A stretch of 64,000 bases of DNA from Thiodiazotropha sp040791665. Lineage in GTDB: Bacteria > Pseudomonadota > Gammaproteobacteria > Chromatiales > Chromatiaceae. This document shows, piece by piece, positions 25,707 to 34,427 of the stretch (its first letter is position 1; each line of letters begins with the position of its first letter). The notes beneath the pieces are model-generated. The model was not told where the DNA came from. It did not search any database and worked only from the letters and a program-made list of their open reading frames with translations. The DNA lies in the NCBI GenBank assembly GCA_040791665.1, contig JBFNNX010000031.1, positions 124,001 through 188,000 of the forward strand. Reading direction: 5' to 3'. The position numbers and the translations under genes were made by a program.

Positions 25707-27383
25707 CTAGTTTGGTTCGGATGCCAGGTTTATCATCTCCTGGGCATGCGCCAGGGTCTGCTCCGTAATCTGAACGCCTCCAAGCATACGTGCGATCTCC
25801 TGAATCCTCTCCTCCTCCTGAAGTTTGGCAATCACGGTCCAGGTGGTCTTTTTTCGCGTCGTCTTCTGTACCTGGAAATGGTGCATGGCCTGGGCGGCAA
25901 CCTGAGGTAGATGGGTGACACAGAGAATTTGCCGGTTGGCGGCAAGGGTACGTAACATCTGACCGACGATCTCAGCTACGCCGCCACCGATACCGACATC
26001 CACCTCATCGAACACCAGGGTGGGGGTCGAGCCGTAGCGGATGGTAGCTACCTGAATGGCGAGACTGATCCGGGAAAGCTCGCCGCCTGATGCGACTTTG
26101 CTTAGTGGCTGCAGTGGCATGCCCGGATTGGCGGAAACCATAAACTCCACCTGTTCGAACCCGTTGGCAGCGGCGCGGTCTTGCTGCAGTTCATGAAGTG
26201 AGACCTTAAACCTGCCTCCGGGCATACCGAGTTTTTGCATCGCCTGCGTGATTTCGTCACTGAGGCGTCCAGCCACATCTTTACGTTTTGTGCTGAGTTT
26301 TTTCCCCAATTCCCGATAGGCCGAGCGTTGTTGATCCACGATCTGGGTCAGTTCCGCCAATTCAATCTCACTGTTTTCCAGTCGCTTCAGATCCTCCTCG
26401 ATCTCGGACAGCTTGTCTGCCAACTGTTGCGGTTTGACGCGATATTTGCGCGCTATATCGTGAATCGCGCTCAACCGCTCCTCCAGCTGCTGCAAGCCTG
26501 CGGAATCGAGCTCCATATCATTCAGATAATTGCGCAGAGACGTCAGGGTTTCATCCACCTGGATCAGGGCACTGTCAAGCATCTGTTGCGCTTCGCCAAG
26601 GGTCTCGTCAAGCTGCGCCGCTTCAGAGAGACGCTCCACATAGCTGGAGAGTCTGCTGCGCATGTCCTGCTGTTCTTCATCCAATCCGTTGATGATGGCT
26701 CTGCAGGTGTCGCCCAACTGCTCCTGATGACTCAGTCGCCTGTGCTCATGCTCCAGGTTGACCCATTCGCCGCTGGAGAGATTGAGGCTGTTCAATTCAT
26801 TGGCCTGATATCTCAGCAGATCGAGGCGGGACGCCCGCTCCTCTGCCGTGTCGGTCAGGGTCTCGAGCCTGTTCAGTTCCGATTCATAGCGTCGATACTG
26901 CCACGCGACCTGTTGCGCCAGGTCGAGCAGTCCACCATAGGCATCCAGCAATCTGCGCTGGTGGCTGTTCTTGAGCAGGGATTGGTGGGCGTGCTGTCCA
27001 TGTATCTCCACCAAGTGGGAACCCAACTCCTGTAACTGTTGCAGGGGAACATTGCGGCCATTGATGTAGGCTTTGGAGCGACCCTGCCGATTGAGGCTGC
27101 GGCGCAGGATGCACTCATCAGCTTCGTCAAGCTCCTGTTGTTTCAGCCATTCAGATGCTTCTGGTAGATTTTTCAAGTCGAAGAGTGCGGTTACTTCAGT
27201 GCGATCGCTGTCAGCCCTGATCAGGCTGTTGTCAGCACGTTCGCCAAGGGCCAGCCCCAATGCATCGATCAATATCGATTTCCCGGCCCCTGTTTCGCCC
27301 GTAAGTGCGGTCAAACCATCCAGCAGTTCAAGCTCCATACTGGATACTATCGCCAGGTTGCGGACCTGTATCTCAATCAGCAT
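25707..27383 (-). CDS. recN: DNA repair protein RecN
   Basis: A 558-residue SMC-like ATPase used in repair of double-strand breaks. Walker A is TGETGAGKSILIDALGLALGER near residue 30. A long coiled coil occupies about residues 160-370. The C-terminal half carries the ABC signature ASGGELSRISLA, the Walker B TPTLVFDEVDVGIGG, and the switch His in ILCVTHLPQVA. Length is normal. It overlaps nadK by 7 nt, so they form an operon, which is common in gammaproteobacteria and is often under LexA control. No LexA box was found by eye ahead of nadK. Confidence 0.97.
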   Translation of the reverse strand: MLIEIQVRNLAIVSSMELELLDGLTALTGETGAGKSILIDALGLALGERADNSLIRADSDRTEVTALFDLKNLPEASEWLKQQELDEADECILRRSLNRQGRSKAYINGRNVPLQQLQELGSHLVEIHGQHAHQSLLKNSHQRRLLDAYGGLLDLAQQVAWQYRRYESELNRLETLTDTAEERASRLDLLRYQANELNSLNLSSGEWVNLEHEHRRLSHQEQLGDTCRAIINGLDEEQQDMRSRLSSYVERLSEAAQLDETLGEAQQMLDSALIQVDETLTSLRNYLNDMELDSAGLQQLEERLSAIHDIARKYRVKPQQLADKLSEIEEDLKRLENSEIELAELTQIVDQQRSAYRELGKKLSTKRKDVAGRLSDEITQAMQKLGMPGGRFKVSLHELQQDRAAANGFEQVEFMVSANPGMPLQPLSKVASGGELSRISLAIQVATIRYGSTPTLVFDEVDVGIGGGVAEIVGQMLRTLAANRQILCVTHLPQVAAQAMHHFQVQKTTRKKTTWTVIAKLQEEERIQEIARMLGGVQITEQTLAHAQEMINLASEPN

Positions 27384-28282
27384 CGATTACTTTTCGGGTT
27401 TTCCGACCAGCCCAATTTGGCGCGCAGAATACTGTAATAGTCATAGCCATGTGGATGGATCAGGCGAACCTGGTGCTCAGCCTTGCGAATCCTAATTACC
27501 TCACCTGGCATTGCTGGGAAGGTGGCCTGACCGTCACAGGTAATCTGTACATCCTCGGCATGGGCCGGGTGGAGATGAATTTCAATCGTACTGTCACCGT
27601 CCACCACAATCGGTCGATTACTCAATGTGTGGGGACAGATAGGCACCATCACCACTGCATTCAACGTGGGATAGAGCAGGGGGCCGCCGCCGGAGAGTGC
27701 ATAGGCCGTGGAGCCGGTCGGTGTGGAAACGATCAGTCCGTCGGAACGTTGGTCGTTCACCAGTTGATCATCCACGTAGATCTGGAATTCGATCATACGG
27801 GCAATATTCCATTTGTGCAGTACCACATCGTTGAATGCGAGGATGTTTTGATGGGGTGAGGATTCGTCACCCATGCCGACCTCGAGCAGGAAGCGGCACT
27901 CCTGCTCATAATTACCGTTCAGTATCTCCTCAAGCCGGGTTGTCATCTGGTCGGGTGACAGATCGACCAAAAACCCGAGCCGGCCCAGATTGATGCCCAG
28001 AATGGGAATATTCTGACTTGCGAGCACCCTGGCTGCATGCAGCAGTGTGCCGTCACCCCCCACCACGATGACCAAGTCGCTGTGGCTTGCAAGTTCGATC
28101 TGAGGGACACTGGTGAGCGGTTTACCCTTCAGTAGGCGACAGGTGTCCTCTTCGAATACCACCTCCCTCTTCTGAGAGAGGAGAAAATCGTAGAGTGTGA
28201 GCAGCGTATCCTTGACTGTCGGATCGCCATGCTTGCCGATTAATCCGATCTTTTGGAAGCGTGTGTATATGCTGTGTGGCAT
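27377..28282 (-). CDS. nadK: NAD kinase
   Basis: A 301-residue ATP-NAD kinase that phosphorylates NAD to NADP. The catalytic GGDGTLLHAAR motif, NLGRLGFLVD, FNDVVLHKWNIARMIEF, DGLIVSTPTGSTAYALSGGGPL and the second NE-like/SNRPIVVDGDSTIEI region are all present. ATG 28282 (MPHSIYTRF) is preferred over the in-frame TTG at 28291. It is the first gene of the nadK-recN operon and diverges from hrcA. The shared upstream region (28283-28480) holds the hrcA promoter and the CIRCE operator. Confidence 0.96.
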   Translation of the reverse strand: MPHSIYTRFQKIGLIGKHGDPTVKDTLLTLYDFLLSQKREVVFEEDTCRLLKGKPLTSVPQIELASHSDLVIVVGGDGTLLHAARVLASQNIPILGINLGRLGFLVDLSPDQMTTRLEEILNGNYEQECRFLLEVGMGDESSPHQNILAFNDVVLHKWNIARMIEFQIYVDDQLVNDQRSDGLIVSTPTGSTAYALSGGGPLLYPTLNAVVMVPICPHTLSNRPIVVDGDSTIEIHLHPAHAEDVQITCDGQATFPAMPGEVIRIRKAEHQVRLIHPHGYDYYSILRAKLGWSENPKSNRC

Positions 28283-28391
28283 CGAATTCAACCGGTATAT
28301 GACTTGAGCGAATCGGATTTGGCTTGGAAATACACAACGTTAGCATGCCGATAGGGGCAATCCAAGCACCCCATATCCTGTATCGCGGTGC

Positions 28392-28420
28392 TTGACTACC
28401 CAGATGCGAGTTGCTAATTT
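28392..28420 (+). promoter_or_regulatory. Sigma70-type promoter of hrcA
   Basis: TTGACT at 28392-28397 and TAATTT at 28415-28420, with a 17-nt spacer, a good match to the vegetative promoter. Transcription would start about 28427, right before the CIRCE element at 28430, so HrcA bound there would block initiation. Confidence 0.65.
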
Positions 28421-28429
28421 CCTTATCAA

Positions 28430-28456
28430 TTGGCACTCATTTGGATAGAGTGCTAA
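28430..28456. promoter_or_regulatory. CIRCE operator (HrcA binding site)
   Basis: The 9-9-9 structure of CIRCE is present: TTGGCACTC, nine bases, GAGTGCTAA. Only one base differs from the canonical TTAGCACTC-N9-GAGTGCTAA. It lies 24 nt upstream of the hrcA start and just after the promoter, indicating self-repression of hrcA by its product. Confidence 0.92.
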
Positions 28457-28480
28457 CAACGGTTCCGGAGATTCCCTTAG

Positions 28481-29536
28481 GTGGCAAACAAATCGGTCAG
28501 TGATAGCGTTGTCAACGAGCGTGCCCAGCATTTCCTCAAGGCGCTGATCGAGCGCTACATACGTGATGGCCAGCCCGTGGGTTCCCGTACACTGGCGAAA
28601 GATACCGGTCTTGATCTAAGCCCTGCCACTATTCGCAATGTGATGGCCGACCTGGAGGACATGGGTCTGGTCTCATCTCCCCACACCTCTGCGGGTAGGA
28701 TACCCACAATTACCGGTTACCGCATGTTCATCGACTCGTTATTGACGGTACAAAATTTAAATAATCAGGAGGTTGAGAGAATACGAAAGGAGCTCATGGT
28801 GGGCGGGGATGAGAGTGGTGATGTGTTGAAGTCCGCCTCCAAGCTCCTCTCCGGTGTCACCCATATGGCTGGCGTGGTGACCCTTACCCGCAGGGACAAA
28901 AACAATTTTCGACAAATCGAGTTTCTTCCTCTCTCCGATCGCCGCGTACTTGCCATTCTTGTCACCGAAGACGGTGAGGTACACAACCGGATTCTGCATA
29001 CCCACCGTGACTTCACCAGGGCAGAACTCGATCAGGCAGCCAATTTCCTTAACAAATCCTTCGCCGGCTACGAGATGGAAGTGGTACGTCAGCGTGTATT
29101 GCAGCAGCTCAACGATGCACGGGACCATTTTGACCAGGTCATGACCCAGGCGCTGACCATGGCGGGCGAGATGGTCAATGCCAGCGAAAACAAAGAGGAC
29201 TGTGTCATCGCCGGCCAGACGAACTTGATGGAGTTTGCCGAACTCTCAGGTCTCGAGCAGCTACGGAAATTGTTCGACGCCTTTACCGAAAAGCGGGAGA
29301 TATTACATCTGTTGGACCAGTTCCTGGATGCCGAAGGGGTGCAAATCTTCATCGGTGAGGAGTCAGGATATCAACTGCTCAATGGGTGTTCAGTGGTCAC
29401 CGCCCCCTACCAAGTGAATGAAGAGGTGGTCGGTGTATTGGGTGTCATCGGTCCCACCCGTATGAATTATGAGCGGGTCATCCCCGTGGTGGATATCACG
29501 GCAAAAATTCTCGGCGCCGTCTTGAAAAAACACTGA
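28481..29536 (+). CDS. hrcA: Heat-inducible transcription repressor HrcA
   Basis: A 351-residue repressor that binds CIRCE elements and is helped by GroEL. The N-terminal winged helix contains RYIRDGQPVGSRTLAK, LSPATIRNVMADLEDMGLVSSPHTSAGRIPT. A GAF-like domain (to ~residue 220) and the inserted helix domain follow, and the C-terminal end VVGVLGVIGPTRMNYERVIPVVD is diagnostic. The start is GTG 28481, 10 nt after CGGAG. HrcA is absent in enterobacteria but present in many other gammaproteobacteria. It heads the hrcA-grpE-dnaK-dnaJ group, and its own promoter carries CIRCE. Confidence 0.97.
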   Translation: MANKSVSDSVVNERAQHFLKALIERYIRDGQPVGSRTLAKDTGLDLSPATIRNVMADLEDMGLVSSPHTSAGRIPTITGYRMFIDSLLTVQNLNNQEVERIRKELMVGGDESGDVLKSASKLLSGVTHMAGVVTLTRRDKNNFRQIEFLPLSDRRVLAILVTEDGEVHNRILHTHRDFTRAELDQAANFLNKSFAGYEMEVVRQRVLQQLNDARDHFDQVMTQALTMAGEMVNASENKEDCVIAGQTNLMEFAELSGLEQLRKLFDAFTEKREILHLLDQFLDAEGVQIFIGEESGYQLLNGCSVVTAPYQVNEEVVGVLGVIGPTRMNYERVIPVVDITAKILGAVLKKH

Positions 29537-29552
29537 TCATCCCAATCTGTAG

Positions 29553-29579
29553 AGGATTACACGCCGCAGGCGGAATCCT
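29553..29579. other. Stem-loop between hrcA and grpE
   Basis: AGGATT at 29553-29558 pairs with AATCCT at 29574-29579, and CGCC/GGCG pair inside it around a GCA loop. No T-run follows. It lies 26 nt upstream of the grpE GTG, between hrcA and its operon partner, and could be a partial terminator or mRNA processing site. Confidence 0.4.
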
Positions 29580-29605
29580 AGCTATCTATTTAGAGGTCAA
29601 ACAAA

Positions 29606-30223
29606 GTGATTGAAAAGGATCAAGCGCAACACCAAGCAGAAGCCGTAGATGAGGCGGAAGCAGCTGAAATTGAACCGGCAAGCGGGAATGAGGTAAGCGA
29701 AGAAGCGGATAGCTCTCAAGAGGATCAACAAGAGCTGACCAAGCTGCTGGAGGATGCGCGGGCCAAGGCGGATGATCACTGGGATCAGCTGATGAGAACC
29801 CGTGCGGAATTGGAAAATATCCGTAAGCGTAACCAGCGGGATTTGGAAAATGCGCACAAATTTGCACTGGAGAAGTTCTCTACGGATCTACTTCAGGTGT
29901 GGGACAGTCTTGAGCTTGGCCATCAAGCCGCCCAGGATGAGCAGGTCGATGTGGACAAACTGCGTGAGGGCACCGAACTGACCCTGAAACTCCTGGTTGA
30001 TGTGATGCAAAAGCATGGGATCGAACAGGTCGATCCTGATGGACAGCAGTTCAACCCGGAATTTCATCAGGCTATGTCGATACAGGAGCGCGATGACGTT
30101 GCGCCAAATACAGTCGTGGCCGTGGTGCAAAAAGGCTATGTGCTGAACAGCCGTCTGCTGCGTCCGGCGATGGTGATGGTCTCCAAAGCCGGATCCGGGG
30201 CAGCGATAGACGAAGAGGCTTGA
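29606..30223 (+). CDS. grpE: Nucleotide exchange factor GrpE
   Basis: A 205-residue cochaperone that releases ADP from DnaK. After an acidic disordered N-terminus (residues 1-40) comes a long coiled coil (~45-110) including DDHWDQLMRTRAELENIRKR. The C-terminal beta-domain is MQKHGIEQVDPDGQQFNPEFHQAMS and VVAVVQKGYVLNSRLLRPAMVMVSK, the GrpE signature. It starts with GTG at 29606, nine nt after AGAGG. The end of this gene (30219-30223) overlaps the -35 box of the dnaK heat-shock promoter. Confidence 0.97.
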   Translation: MIEKDQAQHQAEAVDEAEAAEIEPASGNEVSEEADSSQEDQQELTKLLEDARAKADDHWDQLMRTRAELENIRKRNQRDLENAHKFALEKFSTDLLQVWDSLELGHQAAQDEQVDVDKLREGTELTLKLLVDVMQKHGIEQVDPDGQQFNPEFHQAMSIQERDDVAPNTVVAVVQKGYVLNSRLLRPAMVMVSKAGSGAAIDEEA

Positions 30224-30246
30224 ATCGCAGGCACTTGACCCCACAT
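30219..30246 (+). promoter_or_regulatory. Sigma32 (heat-shock) promoter of dnaK
   Basis: CTTGAAT at 30219-30225, a 13-nt spacer, then CCCCACAT at 30239-30246, compared with the sigma32 consensus CTTGAAA and CCCCATNT. The -35 overlaps the grpE stop codon. Transcription would begin about 54 nt upstream of dnaK. It gives dnaK its own heat-shock promoter inside the operon, apart from CIRCE control of hrcA. Confidence 0.7.
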
Positions 30247-30306
30247 TAGGGACAGTTAGCAAATAATTACATATTTTCAATACAAGATTTCGGAGACACA
30301 AATATC

Positions 30307-32244
30307 ATGGGTAAGATCATCGGTATCGACCTGGGAACCACCAACTCCTGCGTAGCAGTGATGGAGGGGAGTTCCACGAAAGTGATTGAAAACAGCGAGG
30401 GTGACCGCACCACGCCTTCCATCATTGCCTATGCCAATGATGGTGAGATCCTGGTCGGCCAGTCCGCCAAGCGCCAGGCGGTGACGAATCCGCAAAATAC
30501 CCTGTTTGCCATTAAGCGTCTGATCGGAAGGATGTTTAACGACGATGTAGTACAGCGCGACGTGGACATGGTGCCCTACAAGATTGTCAAAGCGGACAAT
30601 GGTGACGCCTGGGTTGAGGTGAACGGCAAGAAGATGGCGCCGCCTGAGATCTCCGCCAAGATCCTGCAGAAGATGAAAAAGACCGCCGAAGACTACTTGG
30701 GTGAGGAGGTGAAGGAGGCGGTTATCACGGTACCGGCCTACTTCAACGACTCCCAGCGCCAGGCAACCAAGGATGCGGGTCGAATTGCCGGTTTGGATGT
30801 CAAACGCATCATCAACGAGCCGACAGCTGCCGCGTTGGCCTATGGCATGGACAAAAAGCGGGGAGATCAGACCCTGGCGGTCTATGACCTCGGTGGCGGC
30901 ACATTCGATATCTCTATCATAGAAATCGCCGAAATCGATGGCGAGCATCAGTTCGAGGTACTCTCCACCAATGGCGATACCTTCCTCGGTGGCGAAGATT
31001 TCGATATGCGTGTCATCGATTTTCTGGTGGATGAGTTCAAAAAGGAGCAGGGCTTCGATTTGCGTAACGACCCACTGGCGTTGCAGCGTCTGAAAGAGGC
31101 GGCGGAGAAGGCCAAGATCGAGCTCTCATCCAGCCAGCAGACCGATATCAACCTGCCTTATATCACGGCCGATGCGAGCGGTCCCAAACATCTGAGCATC
31201 AAGTTGACCCGCTCAAAGCTGGAGTCGCTGGTGGAAGATCTGGTCACGCGCACCATCGAACCCTGCAAGATTGCCCTGAATGATGCCGGGATTACAGCCT
31301 CCAAGATCGATGAGGTGATTCTGGTCGGTGGTCAGACCCGGATGCCGAAGGTACAAGAGGCGGTCAAGGAGTTTTTTGGCAAAGAGCCTCGTAAGGACGT
31401 CAACCCGGATGAGGCTGTGGCCATTGGCGCCGCGATCCAAGGCGGTGTATTGGGCGGCGATGTCAAAGATGTGCTGCTGCTCGATGTAACCCCGCTCTCC
31501 CTCGGTATCGAGACCCTGGGTGGCGTGATGACCAGGCTGATCGAGAAGAATACCACCATCCCCACCAGCGCCTCGCAGGTATTCTCCACGGCGGACGATA
31601 ACCAGACGGCGGTAACCGTGCATGTCTTGCAGGGCGAGCGCGAACAGGCGGGGGCCAATAAATCCCTGGGTCGTTTCGATCTGAGCGATATCCCGCCCGC
31701 GCCGAGAGGTGTGCCGCAGATCGAGGTCAGCTTCGATATCGATGCCAACGGTATTCTCAATGTCTCCGCCAAGGACAAGGCGACCGGCAAGGAACAGTCG
31801 ATCGTCATCAAGGCCTCTTCCGGGCTGAGTGACGAGGAAGTCAATCGTATGGTCAAGGATGCTGAAGCCCATGCGGATGAGGATCGTAAGTTCCATGAAC
31901 TGATCGGTGCCCGCAATCAGGCGGATACCATGATTCACGCCACCAAGAAGTCGATGGAAGAGTTGGGCGAGGATAAGCTTGAAGCCGGTGAAAAAGAGGC
32001 GATCGAGAGTGCGATCAAGGATCTCGAAGAGGCCATGAAAGGTGACGATAAGGATGCCATCGAAGCGAAGACCAAGGTACTGGCGGAAGCCTCTGGTAAG
32101 ATGGCGGAGCGGCTCTACGCCCAGAAGGGTGCCGATGCTGAAACGGCTGATGCAGCTGCGTCCGGGGCGGAGGCGTCCTCCGATGCTGCTGGCGATGATG
32201 TTGTCGATGCCGAGTTCGAAGAGGTTAAGGACAACAAAAACTAG
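30307..32244 (+). CDS. dnaK: Molecular chaperone DnaK (Hsp70)
   Basis: A 645-residue Hsp70 that binds unfolded peptides in an ATP-driven cycle with DnaJ and GrpE. It has the N-terminal IGIDLGTTNSCVAVMEG, the AVYDLGGGTFDISIIE and VILVGGQTRMPKVQ phosphate and adenosine motifs, and the linker DVLLLDVTPLSLGIETLGG. The substrate-binding part follows (residues ~390-505), then the helical lid and a disordered C-terminus ending DVVDAEFEEVKDN, a tail known to matter for DnaJ. The ribosome site GGAG lies 11 nt upstream of ATG 30307. A hairpin terminator follows the stop. Confidence 0.99.
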   Translation: MGKIIGIDLGTTNSCVAVMEGSSTKVIENSEGDRTTPSIIAYANDGEILVGQSAKRQAVTNPQNTLFAIKRLIGRMFNDDVVQRDVDMVPYKIVKADNGDAWVEVNGKKMAPPEISAKILQKMKKTAEDYLGEEVKEAVITVPAYFNDSQRQATKDAGRIAGLDVKRIINEPTAAALAYGMDKKRGDQTLAVYDLGGGTFDISIIEIAEIDGEHQFEVLSTNGDTFLGGEDFDMRVIDFLVDEFKKEQGFDLRNDPLALQRLKEAAEKAKIELSSSQQTDINLPYITADASGPKHLSIKLTRSKLESLVEDLVTRTIEPCKIALNDAGITASKIDEVILVGGQTRMPKVQEAVKEFFGKEPRKDVNPDEAVAIGAAIQGGVLGGDVKDVLLLDVTPLSLGIETLGGVMTRLIEKNTTIPTSASQVFSTADDNQTAVTVHVLQGEREQAGANKSLGRFDLSDIPPAPRGVPQIEVSFDIDANGILNVSAKDKATGKEQSIVIKASSGLSDEEVNRMVKDAEAHADEDRKFHELIGARNQADTMIHATKKSMEELGEDKLEAGEKEAIESAIKDLEEAMKGDDKDAIEAKTKVLAEASGKMAERLYAQKGADAETADAAASGAEASSDAAGDDVVDAEFEEVKDNKN

Positions 32245-32263
32245 TCAAGGATACCAGTCCTGC

Positions 32264-32301
32264 AAACCGCGCATCGGCAGCCAAGCCGATGTGCGGTTTT
32301 T
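32264..32301 (+). terminator. Intrinsic terminator after dnaK
   Basis: A long stem (AAACCGCGCATCGGC against GCCGATGTGCGGTTT, one mismatch) with a 6-nt loop AGCCAA and a following T-run. It would end most dnaK transcripts, leaving dnaJ partly dependent on read-through or on a promoter of its own. Confidence 0.85.
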
Positions 32302-32325
32302 GGCGTTATACGGGCAGAAAACTAT

Positions 32326-32355
32326 GGCCTATCGGATGAGTGTTAACGGGCCCTA
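32326..32355 (+). repeat. Intergenic repeat, copy 2
   Basis: GGCCT, core ATCGGATGAGTGTTAAC, then GGGCCCTA. It sits between the dnaK terminator and dnaJ. Confidence 0.65.
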
Positions 32356-32423
32356 GTTGCCGGCATTGCGATAGCTGGACGTATGATGTATGTCAACAAT
32401 TAACAGTAGTAAAAGATAAGACC

Positions 32424-33563
32424 ATGGCTAAACGTGATTATTACGAAGTTTTAGGCGTCAACAAGAATGCCAGTGAGGCCGATATTAAAAAGGCCTACAG
32501 ACGTCTCGCCATGAAATATCATCCGGACCGCAACACCGGGGATGCTGCCGACGGGGCAGAAGAAAAATTCAAAGAGGCCAAGGAAGCCTACGAAATATTG
32601 ACCGATGCGCAGAAGCGGGCGACCTACGACCAGTTCGGGCATGCAGGTGTCGATCCCGGCATGGGGGGTGGTTTTAGCGGTGGTAGCGCCAATTTCTCAG
32701 ACATATTCGGTGATGTATTCGGAGATATATTCGGTGGAGGACGTGGCGGCGGTGGAGGCTCACGCGTGCATCGTGGCGCCGATCTGCGTTACAACCTGCA
32801 ACTCTCATTGGAGGACGCGGTAGCGGGAACCACAGTCAAGATCAGGGTGCCGACCCTGGTGAAGTGCGATGCCTGCGCCGGCAGTGGTGCCCGGAAAGGT
32901 TCAACCCCAAAGACCTGCGATACCTGTGGCGGCCATGGTCAGGTACGCATGCAACAGGGTTTCTTCTCTGTTCAGCAGACCTGTCCACGCTGTCACGGCA
33001 AAGGTACCATGATCGAGGATCCCTGTCCTAGCTGTCATGGGCAGGGGCGTGTACAGGAGCACAAGACGCTGTCGGTCAAGGTGCCGCCAGGGGTCGATTC
33101 CGGTGACCGTATTCGCCTGGCCGGTGAAGGCGAGGCAGGGGAACATGGCGGTCCTCCCGGTGATCTCTATGTACAGGTTGCCGTGAAACCTCACGAAATC
33201 TTCAGTCGCGAGGATAATCATCTCTACTGTGAAGTGCCTATCAGCTTCGCGGTGGCTGCCTTGGGTGGCGAGCTGGAGGTACCCACATTGGACGGCAAGG
33301 TGATCCTGAAGATTCCGGCGGGGACGCAGACAGGCCGCCTGTTCCGCATGCGAGGCAAGGGGGTCAAGCCGGTACGGGGTGGCCCTATGGGTGATCTGAT
33401 GTGCCGGGTCTTGGTTGAAACGCCGGTTAAACTGACTGCCGAACAGGAGGATCTGATCAAGCGATTCGACGAATCCATGAAAAAGGGTGGCGCAAAGCAC
33501 AGCCCTCACTCCACCAGTTGGGTTGATGGAGTGAAGAAATTTTTTGAAAATATGGGTTTTTAA
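32424..33563 (+). CDS. dnaJ: Chaperone DnaJ (Hsp40)
   Basis: A 379-residue co-chaperone that delivers clients to DnaK and triggers ATP hydrolysis. The J domain covers residues ~5-70, with HPD at 33-35. A glycine-rich segment follows (~75-125). The zinc domain has all four CxxCxGxG motifs: CDACAGSG, CDTCGGHG, CPRCHGKG and CPSCHGQG. The C-terminal client-binding domains run to GVKKFFENMGF. ATG 32424 starts the conserved MAKRDYYEVLGV; an in-frame start at 32340 would precede it but is not conserved. It follows dnaK after 179 nt that contain a terminator and a repeat copy. Confidence 0.98.
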   Translation: MAKRDYYEVLGVNKNASEADIKKAYRRLAMKYHPDRNTGDAADGAEEKFKEAKEAYEILTDAQKRATYDQFGHAGVDPGMGGGFSGGSANFSDIFGDVFGDIFGGGRGGGGGSRVHRGADLRYNLQLSLEDAVAGTTVKIRVPTLVKCDACAGSGARKGSTPKTCDTCGGHGQVRMQQGFFSVQQTCPRCHGKGTMIEDPCPSCHGQGRVQEHKTLSVKVPPGVDSGDRIRLAGEGEAGEHGGPPGDLYVQVAVKPHEIFSREDNHLYCEVPISFAVAALGGELEVPTLDGKVILKIPAGTQTGRLFRMRGKGVKPVRGGPMGDLMCRVLVETPVKLTAEQEDLIKRFDESMKKGGAKHSPHSTSWVDGVKKFFENMGF

Positions 33564-33620
33564 AGCAGATTTTTCATTGCCATCTATAAAAAACAGAGCA
33601 AATCAAAAGGGGCGCATTGG

Positions 33621-34424
33621 ATGACAAAAATCGCAGTTGTTGGCGCGGCGGGACGTATGGGCAGATCCCTGGTGACGGCGGTCAGCGAGGCTGAGGGTCT
33701 GGTATTGGGCGCTGCAACGGAGCGCCGGGAGAGTCAGCTGATCGGCCAGGATGCGGGTGAACTGGCAGGAATCGGCCATCTCAGTGTCTCCCTGGTATCG
33801 GATTTGAAAACGGTCGTTGAGGATTTCGATGTCGTGATCGACTTTACCGCCCCAGCGGCTACCATGGCCCACCTGGCGATCTGCCGTGAAGCAGGCAGGC
33901 GCATGGTGATCGGCACCACCGGCTTGAACGAAGCGGAAAAAAAGTCATTGCTGGATGGGGCCGACGATATTGCGATCGTGTTTGCGCCCAATATGAGTGT
34001 TGGGGTCAACCTCAGTTTCAAGCTGGTCGAAATGGCGGCCAAGGTTCTGGGCGATGAAGCGGACGTGGAGATTATCGAGGCCCACCACCGGCACAAGGTC
34101 GATGCGCCTTCCGGTACGGCATTGAGACTGGGTGAAGTGATAGCGGATACCCTTGGTCGGGATTTGAGTGAGTGTGCCGTCTATGGCCGTGAGGGTAAGA
34201 CCGGTCCCCGGGATGGCAAGACTATCGGTTTCGAGACCATCCGCGCAGGGGACGTGGTGGGTGAACACAGCGTCTGGTTCGCCATGGAAGGAGAGCGGGT
34301 CGAGGTCGTGCATAAGGCCTCGAATCGGATGAATTTCGCCCGTGGTGCAATCCGTGCTGCAGCATGGGTGATTGATAAGGAGAAGGGGCTTTTCGACATG
34401 CAGGATGTCTTGAGCCTGAGATAG
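33621..34424 (+). CDS. dapB: 4-hydroxy-tetrahydrodipicolinate reductase
   Basis: A 267-residue DapB that reduces the cyclic intermediate of the lysine/meso-diaminopimelate pathway with NAD(P)H. The Rossmann start is VVGAAGRMGRSLV. FAPNMSVGVNLSFKLVEMAA and the active-site stretch EAHHRHKVDAPSGTAL (His155-Lys159) are family signatures. Length is normal. It lies 57 nt after dnaJ and 3 nt before the lipoprotein gene. In many gammaproteobacteria carAB follow dapB; here a lipoprotein and a FliK-like gene do. Confidence 0.98.
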   Translation: MTKIAVVGAAGRMGRSLVTAVSEAEGLVLGAATERRESQLIGQDAGELAGIGHLSVSLVSDLKTVVEDFDVVIDFTAPAATMAHLAICREAGRRMVIGTTGLNEAEKKSLLDGADDIAIVFAPNMSVGVNLSFKLVEMAAKVLGDEADVEIIEAHHRHKVDAPSGTALRLGEVIADTLGRDLSECAVYGREGKTGPRDGKTIGFETIRAGDVVGEHSVWFAMEGERVEVVHKASNRMNFARGAIRAAAWVIDKEKGLFDMQDVLSLR

Positions 34425-34427
34425 CAC

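Noticed and set aside
26235..27035. 266-codon ORF on plus within recN
   Set aside because: Antisense to the recN coiled coil, where such open frames arise by codon bias. No ribosome site.
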